Source: Mesorhizobium sp. WSM3862 (GTDB lineage Bacteria > Pseudomonadota > Alphaproteobacteria > Rhizobiales > Rhizobiaceae). Taken from it: a stretch of 64,000 nucleotides of DNA. This document shows, in pieces, positions 42,336-51,388 of this stretch; positions within the stretch are counted from its first letter, which is position 1, and each line of letters starts with the position of its first letter. Location: assembly GCF_002294985.1 (NCBI RefSeq), contig NZ_NSGE01000008.1, positions 124,001 through 188,000 of the forward strand, read 5' to 3'. Position numbers and translations under genes: made by a program. The notes beneath the pieces were generated by a model. That model was given only the letters and a program-made list of their open reading frames with translations. It searched no databases and was not told the DNA's origin.

Positions 42336-45300
42336 CTAGTTCAGTCCGAGGCTCAGCGCCTTCTTGCGGTCGGCCTCGGCGCGCTTCAAATCGCCCTTAG
42401 CTCTCCAGGAATGTGCCCTCAAATCGTAGGCGTCGGCATATGTCGGGTCGATCTCGATAGAGCGGCTGTACTCGGCGATGGCGCCATCGTGGTCGCCTTG
42501 GCTTTCCTTGATTGCACCTAGACCGAAATGGGCGCCAGCGCTCTTCTTCCGGTCCAGGCTGATCGCCTTGTTGAAGTCTCGCGTTGCGCTGTCGATGTCC
42601 TTTTTTGCCGCATAGGCAAAGCCGCGATCGATGTAGAAGCGCGCCACTTTGGGATCCAGTTCGATCGCCTTGTCGAAGTCTGTCATCGCACCCTCGTAAT
42701 CGGCCTTCTCCAGCCTTTTGGTTGCCCGTCCGTAGTAGGCCATGCTCCAACTCTGATCGATCTCCAGGCCTCGGTCATAGTCGGCTAACCCGGTCAAGCT
42801 CGTTTTTCTTCCCCCACAAAGCGGCACGCCCAAAATAGGCATCGCTGCTCTTCGGCGCGAGTTCGATGACCTTGCTGAAATCGGCAATGGCGCCATCATA
42901 GTCATGGGTGTCGGTGCGGACCATCGCCCGTCCGCGATAGCCGGCGGGGTTTTTCGGATCGAGCGCGATGGCCTGTTCGAACGCGGCGGTGGCGCGTGCA
43001 TACTTGCGTTTCTTGTACCAGACGTAGCCGTGGTCGACGATGGTCTTCAACTTGCTCTGGTCAGAGCCGACAAGATCGCTTCCGGCTGACTTGCGTTTGG
43101 CCGCCACGGCGAGCTTGCGGCCCTTCTCGGCTAGGGCCAGCCTTGGATCCAGCTTGAGCGCCTGGTCGTAGTCCGCAATCGCCTGGTCGTAATCGCCGTT
43201 GGCGAGCCAGGCGCTGCCACGCCCGAAATAGATCGGCGCAGAACTGGGGTCGATCTTGGCCGCGCGGCTGAAATCGGCGATCGCTCGATCCAGTTCGTTC
43301 TTCTTGCTCCAGGCGACGGCGCGGCCGAGGTAAGCTTCGACGTAGGCAGGATAGAGTTCGATCACCTTGCCGTAATCGTCGATGGCCGCGTCATACTTGC
43401 CCTTCGCTACCAGCGACATGCCGCGCCCCAGATATGCGGACGCCATTTTCGGATAGAGCCTGATGGCTTTGCTGTATTCGGCAATGGCGCGATCATATTT
43501 GTGCCTCTTGTAGAGGGCATCGCCGAGATCGATGAAAGCCTTGAGCTTCTTCGGATCAGGCCCGCCGGCTTCGGCCGCGACATCGCCTTTTCCTCTTGCC
43601 GCGTCGGCCGCCTTGCGGCTGACCAGGTAATCCGGATTGTGCGGGTCGAGGTCGATTGCCCGGTCGAAATCGGCGATGGCGCCGTCATAGTCCTTCCTGT
43701 CGGCCCGTGCCATGCCGCGCCCATAATAGCTGGCGGCGTCTTTCGGATCGATCGCGATCGCTAATGAATAGGCGGCGATCGCCCGCCCGCCGTCGCCCTT
43801 GGCGTGCCAGGCCATGCCCTTGCAAAAGAACGCGTCGCGCGCCTTCGGGTCGAGCGTGGCGGCATGGCCGCAATCGGCAAGCGCGCCCTCGACATCGCCC
43901 GACATGGTTTTGGCCATCCCCCGGCGAATATGGGCCGAGACCAGATCCGGAACGAGCTGGATCACCCGATCGTAGTCGGCGATCGCCAGGTCGTAGGCGC
44001 GCTTGGCGGCCAAGGCCTTGCCGCGGCCGAAATAGGCGAATGGGCTACTGGGGTCGAGCGCGATCGCCTGCTCATATTCTGCGATGGCATGGTCATATTT
44101 GCCCGCGTCCGAAAAGGTGTCGCCGCTCTGCACCGCGCTCAGGACACGTGGGTCGGTCGCCTCGGCCGCCTCCAGCATCTTTGAAGCGGACAGTATTCGC
44201 GTTGGGCTCGCTTTGCCTTGGCCGAGTTGCTTGGCCAAGGTTTCAACGGCGGCCGCAACAGAGGGCTGCAACTGTTGCATGCCCACTGGCGGCGCCGGCC
44301 TGTTTTCGCCAACGGCAGCCTGCTCGTCACAGCTTCCAGTCCGCTTCAGGTCGAGTTCGATGGCACGCCGGCAATCGACTGCCGCGCCGGCCTGATCGCC
44401 CTTGAGCATCCGGGCGCGGCTGCGACCGAAATAGGCGTCGGCGTTTTCGGGATCGAGGCTGATGGCCTTGTCGAAATCGAGCAATGCGCCGTCCACGCCA
44501 TATTTCGACAGCCGCATCTGGGCGCGCTCGAGCAGGATCCTGGCGGTCGCCGGATCCCTGCCTGGCTTCGCGGCGGTCGGCTTGCCTTGCTCGCCGGGCA
44601 GGTGTTCCCTGCACGTGCCTGCCCGCTTCGGGTCGAGCTCGACGGCTCGCCGGCAGTCGCCGACGGCGAGGTCGAAATTGCCAAGCAAGGCCTCCGCGAT
44701 GGATCGGTGGTAGTAGGCATCGGCGTTGTAGGGATCGAGGCCGATGACAAAGCTGAATGTATCTATCGCGCCCTTGGGGTCGACCTGCATCTGCTGCAAC
44801 CCCGATTTCATATTCCAGTCGATGGCGGCGGAATTGTCGCGCTTGGCATAGAGTTGCGGCGGCTCATACGTGGGAGGCGCGATAGGCTTGGCCGCCTGCG
44901 GCTCAGCTGGGATTGGGACATGAGCCTGACTGGTCGTAGCGCCCGGTGACTGCAGCACGGGTTGCCCCTCGGCCCTGCGCTTGCCAATCTGGACGCTCAG
45001 CCGTTCCTTTCGGTAGTCCGCGTTGGCCGGGTCGAGCGCGATTGCCTTGTCCAGGTCCGCTATTGCCTTATCAGGATCGCTCGCCTCCCAGACAAGCGCC
45101 CTCTCGAAATACGATTTTGGATCGTCGGCACTGATGGAAATCGCTTTGTCGAGATCGGCAAGCGCCTCTTTCGAATTGCCGACTCGAGCCATAGTCATGC
45201 CGCGCACGCGGTAAGCCGGGGCGTTGGCCGGGTCGCGGCGTACGGCTTCATCCAGATCGGCGATAGCGCGGGCATAATTCTTCTTTAAGCCCCAGCTCTT

Positions 45301-46236
45301 GGCGCGGTTGAAGTAAAATGCGGAACTTGCTGGATTGAGCCGGATCGCCTCGTCGAATGCGGCGATGGCGCGGGTATGGTCGCCCTTTTCCTGCCATTCT
45401 ATGCCGACCGCATTTTGGGCGGTGGCGGTTTTCTCGCCACCTCCGTCGCGCGGCTCGCCAAAAGCCTCGGCGATCCGGCGTGAGCAATCACGCCCTTTGT
45501 CTGCATCGACGCCGGCGATGTGCTTGCAATCGGCTTCCGCGCGCCTGCGCTCGCCCTTGGCGATCCATGAAAGTGCGCGGTCATGGTAAGGCGTGATGGG
45601 GTCCGCGCGGACGCTCTCTGCCTTGTCATAGTCGGCTTGGGCCCGCGTGGCGTCGCCCTTGTCCTCCCAGGCGACGCCGCGCACGCCATAGGCCATCTCG
45701 TTGGCGGGATCGATGTCGATCGCCTTGTCGCATTCGACAATCGCACGGTCGTGCTCGCCTTTCTTGTTGAGTGCCCTGGCGCGGTCGGCATAGAGGTTGG
45801 CATCGTCCGGCGTGAGCGCGATTGCGCGAGTGTAGTCCGCGACGGCTCGCTCGAAATCTGCCTTGCTCTCCCAGGCAATGGCGCGATTGGTGAAGGCGGG
45901 CACGTATGTCGGATCAAGCGCGAGCACCTCGCTCATGTCGGCGATGACGCGGTCGATATCGTTCTTCTGCGTGTAAGCCAGGCCACGCCAGAAATAGGCG
46001 TTAACGCGAAGATCGGGAATCTCGGCGCTGTCCTCGGCGATGGGCGTGCAGGCGCTAATCTGCTGGTCGGCGGAGAGGGCGCCGTCGCTGAAGCAAGTAG
46101 CGTAATCCTTGCTCTCTGCGAGCGCCGGACTGCGAAGCCCGCCAAGCGTCACCACTATTCCCGCCGGCGCCAAAAGCGGGCCAAATGAAAGCCATGCAAC
46201 GAATGCGCGGGCGAACGCGCCGGTGCGGCGTGACAC
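42336..46236 (-). pseudogene. Very large secreted TPR protein, frameshifted near 42790
   Basis: GTG 46236 with GGAGG upstream begins a signal peptide (VAWLSFGPLLAPAGIVVTL, ending PALA). More than 20 tetratricopeptide repeats follow (for example AYFGRGKALAAKRAYDLAIA). The frame ends at 42775 (KKNELDRVSRL), but TPR sequence continues in another frame (ADYDRGLEIDQSWSMAYYG) to 42336. One base seems lost between about 42786 and 42793. Intact it would have about 1300 residues. TPR arrays bind protein partners. It could be a recent mutation or a sequencing error next to G and A runs. Confidence 0.8.
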
Positions 46237-46290
46237 GGTTTTGATCCTCCCCCCGGAGTTGCCGCGGCAGCGGCTGCAATTGCCTATATA

Positions 46291-46305
46291 GTTCCGTTTT
46301 TGTTC
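46291..46305 (+). promoter_or_regulatory. GTTC-N7-GTTC motif, possible LexA box
   Basis: GTTC at 46291-46294 and 46302-46305, seven bases apart, upstream of the TPR gene start. It matches the LexA spacing, but a match or two is expected by chance in a window this size. Confidence 0.3.
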
Positions 46306-46436
46306 CGAAATGCAAGCAGAAATTGCGAACGCTATCCTGTGTTCGCTCTCGGCCAAAGAACGCAACCCTCAAAGCCTGGCAACGCGAAGTTCTTCTTGTT
46401 CTTCGTTGAGCGACGGTTTCTCAGCGAGATTGTCTC

Positions 46437-47069
46437 TCACATATCGATCATTGAGCGCTTGACCCGCCCGATGATGGTGATCGCCCCTTCGAGCTCCGGC
46501 GGCGGAATGTCGAGATAGGACGCCGGCTGGAAGGGCGGGGTGTCGTTCGGGCGGTAGCGCTTGTAGGTGGCGCGGCCGGTTTCGTCGGCGATCACATAGC
46601 AGCCATTGGTCACCAGCCGCTTGTCGCGCAGGTTGACGAAGATGATCGAATCCGGCGGCGAGATCTTGTTCATCGACGGTCCGTCGACGCGCAGCGCAAT
46701 CCACTCGCCTTCCTCGAGATCGGCGGTGGGGATGGTCGGGTAGTCCGAAAGGTTGACCACGCTGTCCTGGCTGCCGAGCTCGCCGGCGCTGATCCACGAT
46801 ACGATCGGTACGTCGATGGTGATGGGCGAGGCGGCGAGGTGCACAGGCGCGGCTTCGACGCCGTCGGCGTCAAACAAGAGCCAGCCGGGGTCGACGCCGA
46901 ACAGCCGGCCGTATTTCTCCGCCGCCTTTCGCGACAGCGGCCGGTTGCCGTTCTCATGGCTGATAAGCGTGTTCTTGTTGATGTCGCGCAAGGCCCGCGC
47001 GGCATCGCTGGGCGAGGCATAGCCGGCCTGGGCGCGCGCCTGCTGCAATCTGTGCCGAGAATCCATCAT
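46437..47069 (-). CDS. XRE-family repressor with peptidase S24 domain (LexA/CI-like)
   Basis: 210 residues. The N-terminal helix-turn-helix (ASPSDAARALRDINKNTLIS) is joined to an S24 domain. A cleavage site Ala95-Gly96 (SWISAGELG), Ser132 in DGPSMN and Lys170 in ATYKRY give the complete self-cleavage set. So RecA-triggered autocleavage after DNA damage is plausible. It is divergent from a Cro-like gene over an operator-rich gap, as in phage immunity regions. Confidence 0.92.
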   Translation of the reverse strand: MMDSRHRLQQARAQAGYASPSDAARALRDINKNTLISHENGNRPLSRKAAEKYGRLFGVDPGWLLFDADGVEAAPVHLAASPITIDVPIVSWISAGELGSQDSVVNLSDYPTIPTADLEEGEWIALRVDGPSMNKISPPDSIIFVNLRDKRLVTNGCYVIADETGRATYKRYRPNDTPPFQPASYLDIPPPELEGAITIIGRVKRSMIDM

Positions 47070-47141
47070 CGTACAAAATGCCTGAAATTATCGTCCGAAT
47101 TGTACGATTTCGCTTGCGCGTCATTCGTACATAACGTACGC
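47069..47141. promoter_or_regulatory. Operator cluster between repressor and Cro-like gene
   Basis: Three sites on the pattern TCGTAC-N5-GTACGA: 47069-47085 (left half only), 47091-47107 (TCGTCC-GAATT-GTACGA) and 47125-47141 (TCGTAC-ATAAC-GTACGC). The first overlaps the repressor start codon, which suggests self-repression. Confidence 0.75.
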
Positions 47142-47148
47142 TTAGCGC

Positions 47149-47511
47149 ATGAATGAGCCTACCGCAAGCATTTCCGCATTCCCTGCGAGCATCTCCGCCG
47201 CGAATGTGCCGGGGCCGCCCACGAGCATCTCGGGGCTGCCAACGAGCATCTCGGGGCTGCCCACGAGCATCTCGGGGCTGCCCGCGAGCATCTCGGGGCT
47301 AATTGATTCCTGGCAGAGCATCGGCGCCTTCGCCGCAGATGTCGGCTGCGGCTATGAAGCCGCCCGCCAGATGCGCCGTCGCGGACGCATCGCGCCGCAG
47401 CACTGGCCGCATGTGGTGGCCGCGAGCCGCAGGCGCGGCATTGCCGGCATCAGCTACGAATGGCTGGCGGGCCATCGCGCCGCTGCCGCCATGCAAGGGG
47501 AGGCGGCATGA
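47149..47511 (+). CDS. Cro-like DNA-binding protein with N-terminal heptad repeats
   Basis: 120 residues. The first 50 are repeats of TSISGLP-type heptads coded by a 21-base tandem unit (47221-47300). Then SWQSIGAFAADVGCGYEAAR and QMRRRGRIAPQHWPHVV form a helix-turn-helix like phage Cro/CII-type regulators. It lies opposite the S24 repressor and overlaps the next gene by four bases. Confidence 0.75.
   Translation: MNEPTASISAFPASISAANVPGPPTSISGLPTSISGLPTSISGLPASISGLIDSWQSIGAFAADVGCGYEAARQMRRRGRIAPQHWPHVVAASRRRGIAGISYEWLAGHRAAAAMQGEAA
47221..47300 (+). repeat. 21-bp tandem repeat, about four units
   Basis: Units start at 47221, 47242, 47263 and 47284, nearly identical (core ACGAGCATCTCGGGGCTGCC). 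The length is a multiple of three, so copy number can change without breaking the frame. Confidence 0.85.
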
Positions 47512-47819
47512 ACGCGCTTGCCTCGCCTGTCGAATTCCAATCGTCCGGGCCGTCCTCCTCCCCGGTCCGGACGCTTTCCGGGGCCTCTGCCCCGGATCCG
47601 GTCGAACCGCCCGCACCCCGGTTCACCGGAACGGCCGGAGCCGCTCCTCCCCCGGCTCCGGCCCCCAATTCGGGCCGGCTCGTCTCCTGCATCCGCACCG
47701 AGGACGGCACCGTCATCCTGTTCGACCGCAGGGCAGGCCTGGCGGTGTCGGGCCTGACCCGGGCCGCCGCCGAGGCGGCCCTTCTTCGCCTGCTTGGTGC
47801 GGCGCCCGGCGCCGCCTGA
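47508..47819 (+). CDS. Small proline-rich hypothetical protein
   Basis: 103 residues, coupled to the Cro-like gene through ATGA, with GGGGAGG upstream. The N-terminal 60 residues are Pro/Ala/Ser-rich; the C-terminal part (GRLVSCIRTEDGTVILFD) looks folded. Unknown role in the module. Confidence 0.65.
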   Translation: MNALASPVEFQSSGPSSSPVRTLSGASAPDPVEPPAPRFTGTAGAAPPPAPAPNSGRLVSCIRTEDGTVILFDRRAGLAVSGLTRAAAEAALLRLLGAAPGAA

Positions 47820-47921
47820 TCCCAACCGTTTCCCTGACCTGACCAACGGCCCCGCGGCCGAACCCTGGCGCTTGGCTTCAAGTCGAGCGCTTCGCAACCT
47901 TCGCAAGCAATGGAATGAGAC

Positions 47922-48710
47922 ATGGCTGCCGCCTACACCGAAAAGGAAATCGACGAGATCGCCGCCTGGCTGAAGGAGGGGCTATCGGCCTCGCGCATTG
48001 CCGGCCGCTTCAGCGCGCTGCGCGGCAGCCCAGTCTCGCGCAACGCCATTATCGGCATCGTGCACCGCAACGCCGGCCTTCGTGCCATCGGCTTCGCCAA
48101 CCCGAAGGGTGGCCGCGCTGGTGGCAGGCCGCGGAAACATGTGCGGCCGGACCGGCCGGGCCGGCGGGGCAGGGTGGCGGCCGGAGGTGTCACGCTCTCC
48201 GAGCCGGCAGCGCTTTCGAAGCGGGTTGAAGAAGCCGGCGCCGCAACTGCCAATCTCCCCCCTTGCGGGGGAGATGCCCGGCAGGGCAGAGGGGGGTGCT
48301 GTCCCGCCAACCTATCCTCTGTTGAGCTATCCACGCAGCCGGATGCCCGCATTCCACCCAAACCCAAAAAATCCAAAGCCCGCACACCCGCGCGCACGCT
48401 GCCGCCCGCCTGGCTTTCCCCCGGCACCCGGGAAAAGTCCGACGTCCAGCTCTACAAGCTCCCCGCGCCGCCGCCCCCGGTAAACCCCGGCCGCCAGCCG
48501 CATGTCGCGGCGATGCGCTTCCTCGATTGCCTGTTCAAGCGCTGCCGCGCGCCGATCGATCTCGCGCTGCGCGAGGAGGCGGACGAGGATCCTGTCGGCG
48601 CGCGGCCTGGTCCCGACATGCTCTGCTGCGGCCTGCCGACGTCGGCCACGCGCTCCTACTGCGCGCATCATCATGCGCGGTTTCACGGCCATCGCGGGAG
48701 GGGGATGTGA
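47922..48710 (+). CDS. GcrA-like cell-cycle regulator with an embedded repeat
   Basis: 262 residues. The N-terminal domain YTEKEIDEIAAWLKEGLSAS, then RNAIIGIVHRNAGLRAIGFA is that of GcrA, a cofactor that works with sigma-70 at methylated sites. The C-terminal MRFLDCLFKRCRAPID and LPTSATRSYCAHHHARF match GcrA. Between them a dispersed palindrome (48251-48299) is read in frame as NLPPCGGDARQGRGGC. The location suggests a second, prophage-type GcrA. Confidence 0.85.
   Translation: MAAAYTEKEIDEIAAWLKEGLSASRIAGRFSALRGSPVSRNAIIGIVHRNAGLRAIGFANPKGGRAGGRPRKHVRPDRPGRRGRVAAGGVTLSEPAALSKRVEEAGAATANLPPCGGDARQGRGGCCPANLSSVELSTQPDARIPPKPKKSKARTPARTLPPAWLSPGTREKSDVQLYKLPAPPPPVNPGRQPHVAAMRFLDCLFKRCRAPIDLALREEADEDPVGARPGPDMLCCGLPTSATRSYCAHHHARFHGHRGRGM
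48251..48299 (+). repeat. Dispersed palindrome inserted inside the gcrA-like gene
   Basis: CTCCCCCCTTGCGGGGGAG, then ATGCCCGGCAGGGCAGAGGG: the same element as in intergenic copies, here within an open frame that stays open. Confidence 0.8.
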
Positions 48711-48748
48711 GAGTGGCAACAATGAAGGCGCCGGCGGCGGAGTGCTCA

Positions 48749-48933
48749 ATCTCCCCCCTTGCGGGGGAGATGTCCGGCAGGACAGAGGGGGGTGTGAAGG
48801 AACGCCAGCCTCGCCAATCCTTTCAAGGTACGACAGCAGTACAATCGGCAAAGTGGAGGACAAGCAGAGCGGATAGGGTGGCGGGACAGCACCCCCCTCT
48901 GGCCTGCCGGCCATCTCCCCCGCAAGGGGGAAG
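48749..48933. repeat. Facing pair of dispersed palindromes
   Basis: Copy at about 48749-48792 and an opposite copy at about 48887-48933, flanking 95 bases. They fill the gap between the GcrA-like gene and the next gene (48711-48974). Confidence 0.8.
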
Positions 48934-48974
48934 TTAGCTACCTGCCGCTGCCCGGCCTCTCAACAGGCAATCCC

Positions 48975-49682
48975 ATGAGCGGTACGACCTGGTCGAAGTT
49001 TTTCTGGTCGGATTGGGAGTCCGATCCGAACCTGCGCCTCTGCTCGCTGGCGGCCCAAGGCCTGTGGATGCGGATGCTCTGCATTGCCGCCGCGCACGAG
49101 CCGGTTGGCTATGTCGCCATCGCAGGCAAGGGGCTGGAGGAGGCGGCGCTCGCGCGCCTTGCCGGCTGCACAGAAATGGAGCTGGGACGCCTGCTTGCCG
49201 AGCTCGAGCAGAACCGCGTCTTCTCGCGAGACCGGCATGGCCGCATCTACTCCCGGCGCATGATCGCGGATGCGCGTAAGGCGCGCGTGGTGCGCCGCAA
49301 CGGCCTCAAGGGCGGCAACCCAAGCCTTTCGAAAGAAAGGGCGTTTTCGCGCTTGGATAAGCGGCGGGTTAAGTCAGGGGATAAGGGGCAGGATAAGCCC
49401 CAGAGTCCAGAAGCCAAGAATCCAGAATCCAAGTATCCAATAGTCATAGATCCATCGGGAGAAAACGCCCTGGCGTTTTCTTCCCGGGCTGCCGCTCCGC
49501 GGCAAAAGAACGAGAAATCATTTTCGGGCCGTTCAGCCGGACAGAACTGGCATCGCCGCAAGACCCATGTCGATGCCGCCAACGCCATCATCGAGGAGAT
49601 CAATGACCGCAGCCGAATTGCAGCAGGCGGCGAAAGCTCTGGCCGCGATGTTCAGTTGCTTCCCGCAATCCGCGCTCGCTGA
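48975..49682 (+). CDS. Phage replication-type DNA-binding protein
   Basis: 235 residues. The N-terminal part (KFFWSDWESDPNLRLCSLAA, GLWMRMLCIAAAHEP, LARLAGCTEMELGRLLAELE) resembles the winged-helix N-terminus of phage replisome organisers. A low-complexity linker (SPEAKNPESKYP) and a short basic end follow. Fits an early replication role in a prophage-like module. Confidence 0.65.
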   Translation: MSGTTWSKFFWSDWESDPNLRLCSLAAQGLWMRMLCIAAAHEPVGYVAIAGKGLEEAALARLAGCTEMELGRLLAELEQNRVFSRDRHGRIYSRRMIADARKARVVRRNGLKGGNPSLSKERAFSRLDKRRVKSGDKGQDKPQSPEAKNPESKYPIVIDPSGENALAFSSRAAAPRQKNEKSFSGRSAGQNWHRRKTHVDAANAIIEEINDRSRIAAGGESSGRDVQLLPAIRAR

Positions 49683-49968
49683 TGCCGAGATGCAGCTGCG
49701 CGGCTATCTCGCAGCCGTGCAGGATGCCGAGCTTGCCGATGTGCAAGCCGCGATCCAGCGCTTCATCCGCGGCGAGGCGAAGGTCGACAACGCCCAGTTC
49801 TGCCCGTCCAGCGCCCAGCTTTCGATCGAGGTGCGGGAACGGCGGCTGATGCGGGAGCTGTTGGCGAAGCGGAGTGCTTTGCTTGGCGCGAGTTCCTCGC
49901 CCCCGCAATACGGGGGAGAGGTGGCGCGGCGCAGCCGCGACGGAGCGGAGGAACGCCGCCGACTATGA
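49603..49968 (+). CDS. Small hypothetical protein, overlaps the replication-type gene
   Basis: 121 residues from ATG 49603 with GAGGAG upstream; it overlaps the preceding gene by 80 bases in another frame. MTAAELQQAAKALAAMFSCF and QAAIQRFIRGEAKVDNAQFC look like a real helical domain. The last 30 residues (SPPQYGGEVARRSRDGAEE) are read from a palindromic repeat, so the stop may have moved. Confidence 0.6.
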   Translation: MTAAELQQAAKALAAMFSCFPQSALADAEMQLRGYLAAVQDAELADVQAAIQRFIRGEAKVDNAQFCPSSAQLSIEVRERRLMRELLAKRSALLGASSSPPQYGGEVARRSRDGAEERRRL

Positions 49969-50150
49969 TCGACACGCCCGGCAGGACAGCGCCCCCCTCT
50001 GTCCTGCCGGACATCTCCCCCACAAGGGGGGAGATCAGACTTCGCCACCGCTTTCGCCAACCTCCACCCTCGCAGGTCTGAGCCGGGGCGCCCAAGCTGC
50101 CAATCTCCCCCCAAGTGGGGGAGATGCGCGGCAGGGCAGAGGGGGGCGCG
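49901..50150. repeat. Group of dispersed palindromes
   Basis: A short palindrome CCCCCGCAATACGGGGG near 49901-49917, a copy at about 49985-50038 (opposite sense) and a copy at about 50102-50150. They fill the gap before the next gene. Confidence 0.75.
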
Positions 50151-50208
50151 AAGGAACGCAGCCTCTCCCGTTGGTCACTCACACCACCCACCACAAAGGA
50201 CACCGCCC

Positions 50209-50805
50209 ATGCCCCGCAAAGCCGCCAAGAAACCGCAACCCCCGAAACTCCCCAAAGGCGAGGCCGAACAGGTGCGCATCCGCCGCGAGATCGGCCATGA
50301 CTTCGCGCTGAAGCCGGACGCCTTCGGCCGTCAGCGCCTCACCCCCGGCACGGCCGAGGCGCGCCGCGTCTACCAGGTGTCGAACGGCGGCTACACTTCG
50401 ACCGGAGGCATCGTGCGCCTGCGCAATGTCGATCCGCTCACCGGCATCACATCGCTCACCCGCCAGCAACGCGAGGCAGGCCAGCGTTTTCGCGACGATT
50501 TCGAGCGCTCCGCCCGCGAGGGCCTGCAGCCGCAATCCTGGAGCGAGCGCGTCGACGGCGGCCGCGTCGGCGGCGGCGTGCCCGACCGCGTGCTCTCAGC
50601 CGGCCGCGCCCACGCCCACGCCGTGGCCGTGCTCGCCCACTGGGAGGTGGCGGAGGTGGTGCGCAAAACCTGCCTCGAAGGCCAGTCGGTGAAGGCCATC
50701 GCCGAACGCACCGGCGACGGCCGCGATGTGGTGGTCAAGCTGCTGAAGGTCGGGCTGGATTTGTTGGCGGTGCATTACGGGATGATGGGGCGGAAGGCGG
50801 GGTGA
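50209..50805 (+). CDS. DUF6456-like protein of the prophage-type module
   Basis: 198 residues. TSLTRQQREAGQRFRDDFER, then HAVAVLAHWEVAEVVRKTCL and GLDLLAVHYGMMGRKAG fit a group of alphaproteobacterial helix-turn-helix-like proteins (DUF6456 pattern, ending in LDLLAVHYG). It is probably DNA-binding; role unknown. Confidence 0.6.
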   Translation: MPRKAAKKPQPPKLPKGEAEQVRIRREIGHDFALKPDAFGRQRLTPGTAEARRVYQVSNGGYTSTGGIVRLRNVDPLTGITSLTRQQREAGQRFRDDFERSAREGLQPQSWSERVDGGRVGGGVPDRVLSAGRAHAHAVAVLAHWEVAEVVRKTCLEGQSVKAIAERTGDGRDVVVKLLKVGLDLLAVHYGMMGRKAG

Positions 50806-51118
50806 GGGGAAAGCGATGTGCCAAACTTGCGCCGGATCGAAAGCTGCTTATCTGACTATGCAACTGGAGTGACTGAATGCGTTTCATTAGACTTGTTTCC
50901 GGTTCAATGATGTTCATGATCGGCCGTCGCTGCAGTAATTGCGACAGTGTTTGACGCCCATCCTGTTCTCAACACCGCAATGTTGATGACACTGCTGTTT
51001 GTGCTTAAGGCGGCCTGGGGGCACCTGAAATCGAGCTGGCGATGACCGTTATCCGCGCCGGATTGAAGATGGAGCAGCCGGTCGGCCGCGACCAAGTCGC
51101 TCCACTCGTGAGCGCCCA
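50806..51118. other. Intergenic region, nothing supported
   Basis: No open frame with coding character, no clear promoter or hairpin. It may be decayed sequence next to the broken gene that follows. Confidence 0.4.
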
Positions 51119-51364
51119 ATGAAGAAACCCTGAGAACTGGAAAAGACCGTCGAGGTCGAATTCACCGTCGAAACCGCGATCTATCGCTTTAGCCTCGAAG
51201 CGCAGAAGTTGACCCATGAGCAAGGCAAATACCGGATCAGGCTGTTCGAATACGATCTGTTCCGCATCAAGCCGTTTGGCGAGCGGCAGGACACGCCGAC
51301 TTTTGCCAGGGGGGGGGCTTTGGGCTATTCGCGGCGAGAGGAGGAGATGAGGCAAGCTCCATGA
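51119..51364 (+). pseudogene. Short hypothetical gene broken by an early stop
   Basis: ATG 51119 reads MKKP and then TGA at 51131-51133. The same frame continues open as LEKTVEVEFTVETAIYRFS, LTHEQGKYRIRLFEYDLFRI to TGA 51364, which overlaps the next ATG. Codon use looks protein-like, so one base change probably killed it. Family unknown. Confidence 0.45.
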
Positions 51365-51388
51365 CCAGGTTGATTGCTCGGTTTCCTG

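Noticed and set aside
47221..47300. Short regular repeats that could suggest CRISPR
   Set aside because: Units are contiguous 21-mers without spacers and lie inside a coding frame.
46437..50805. An intact integrated prophage
   Set aside because: No integrase, terminase, portal, capsid or tail gene and no flanking attachment repeats seen in the window.
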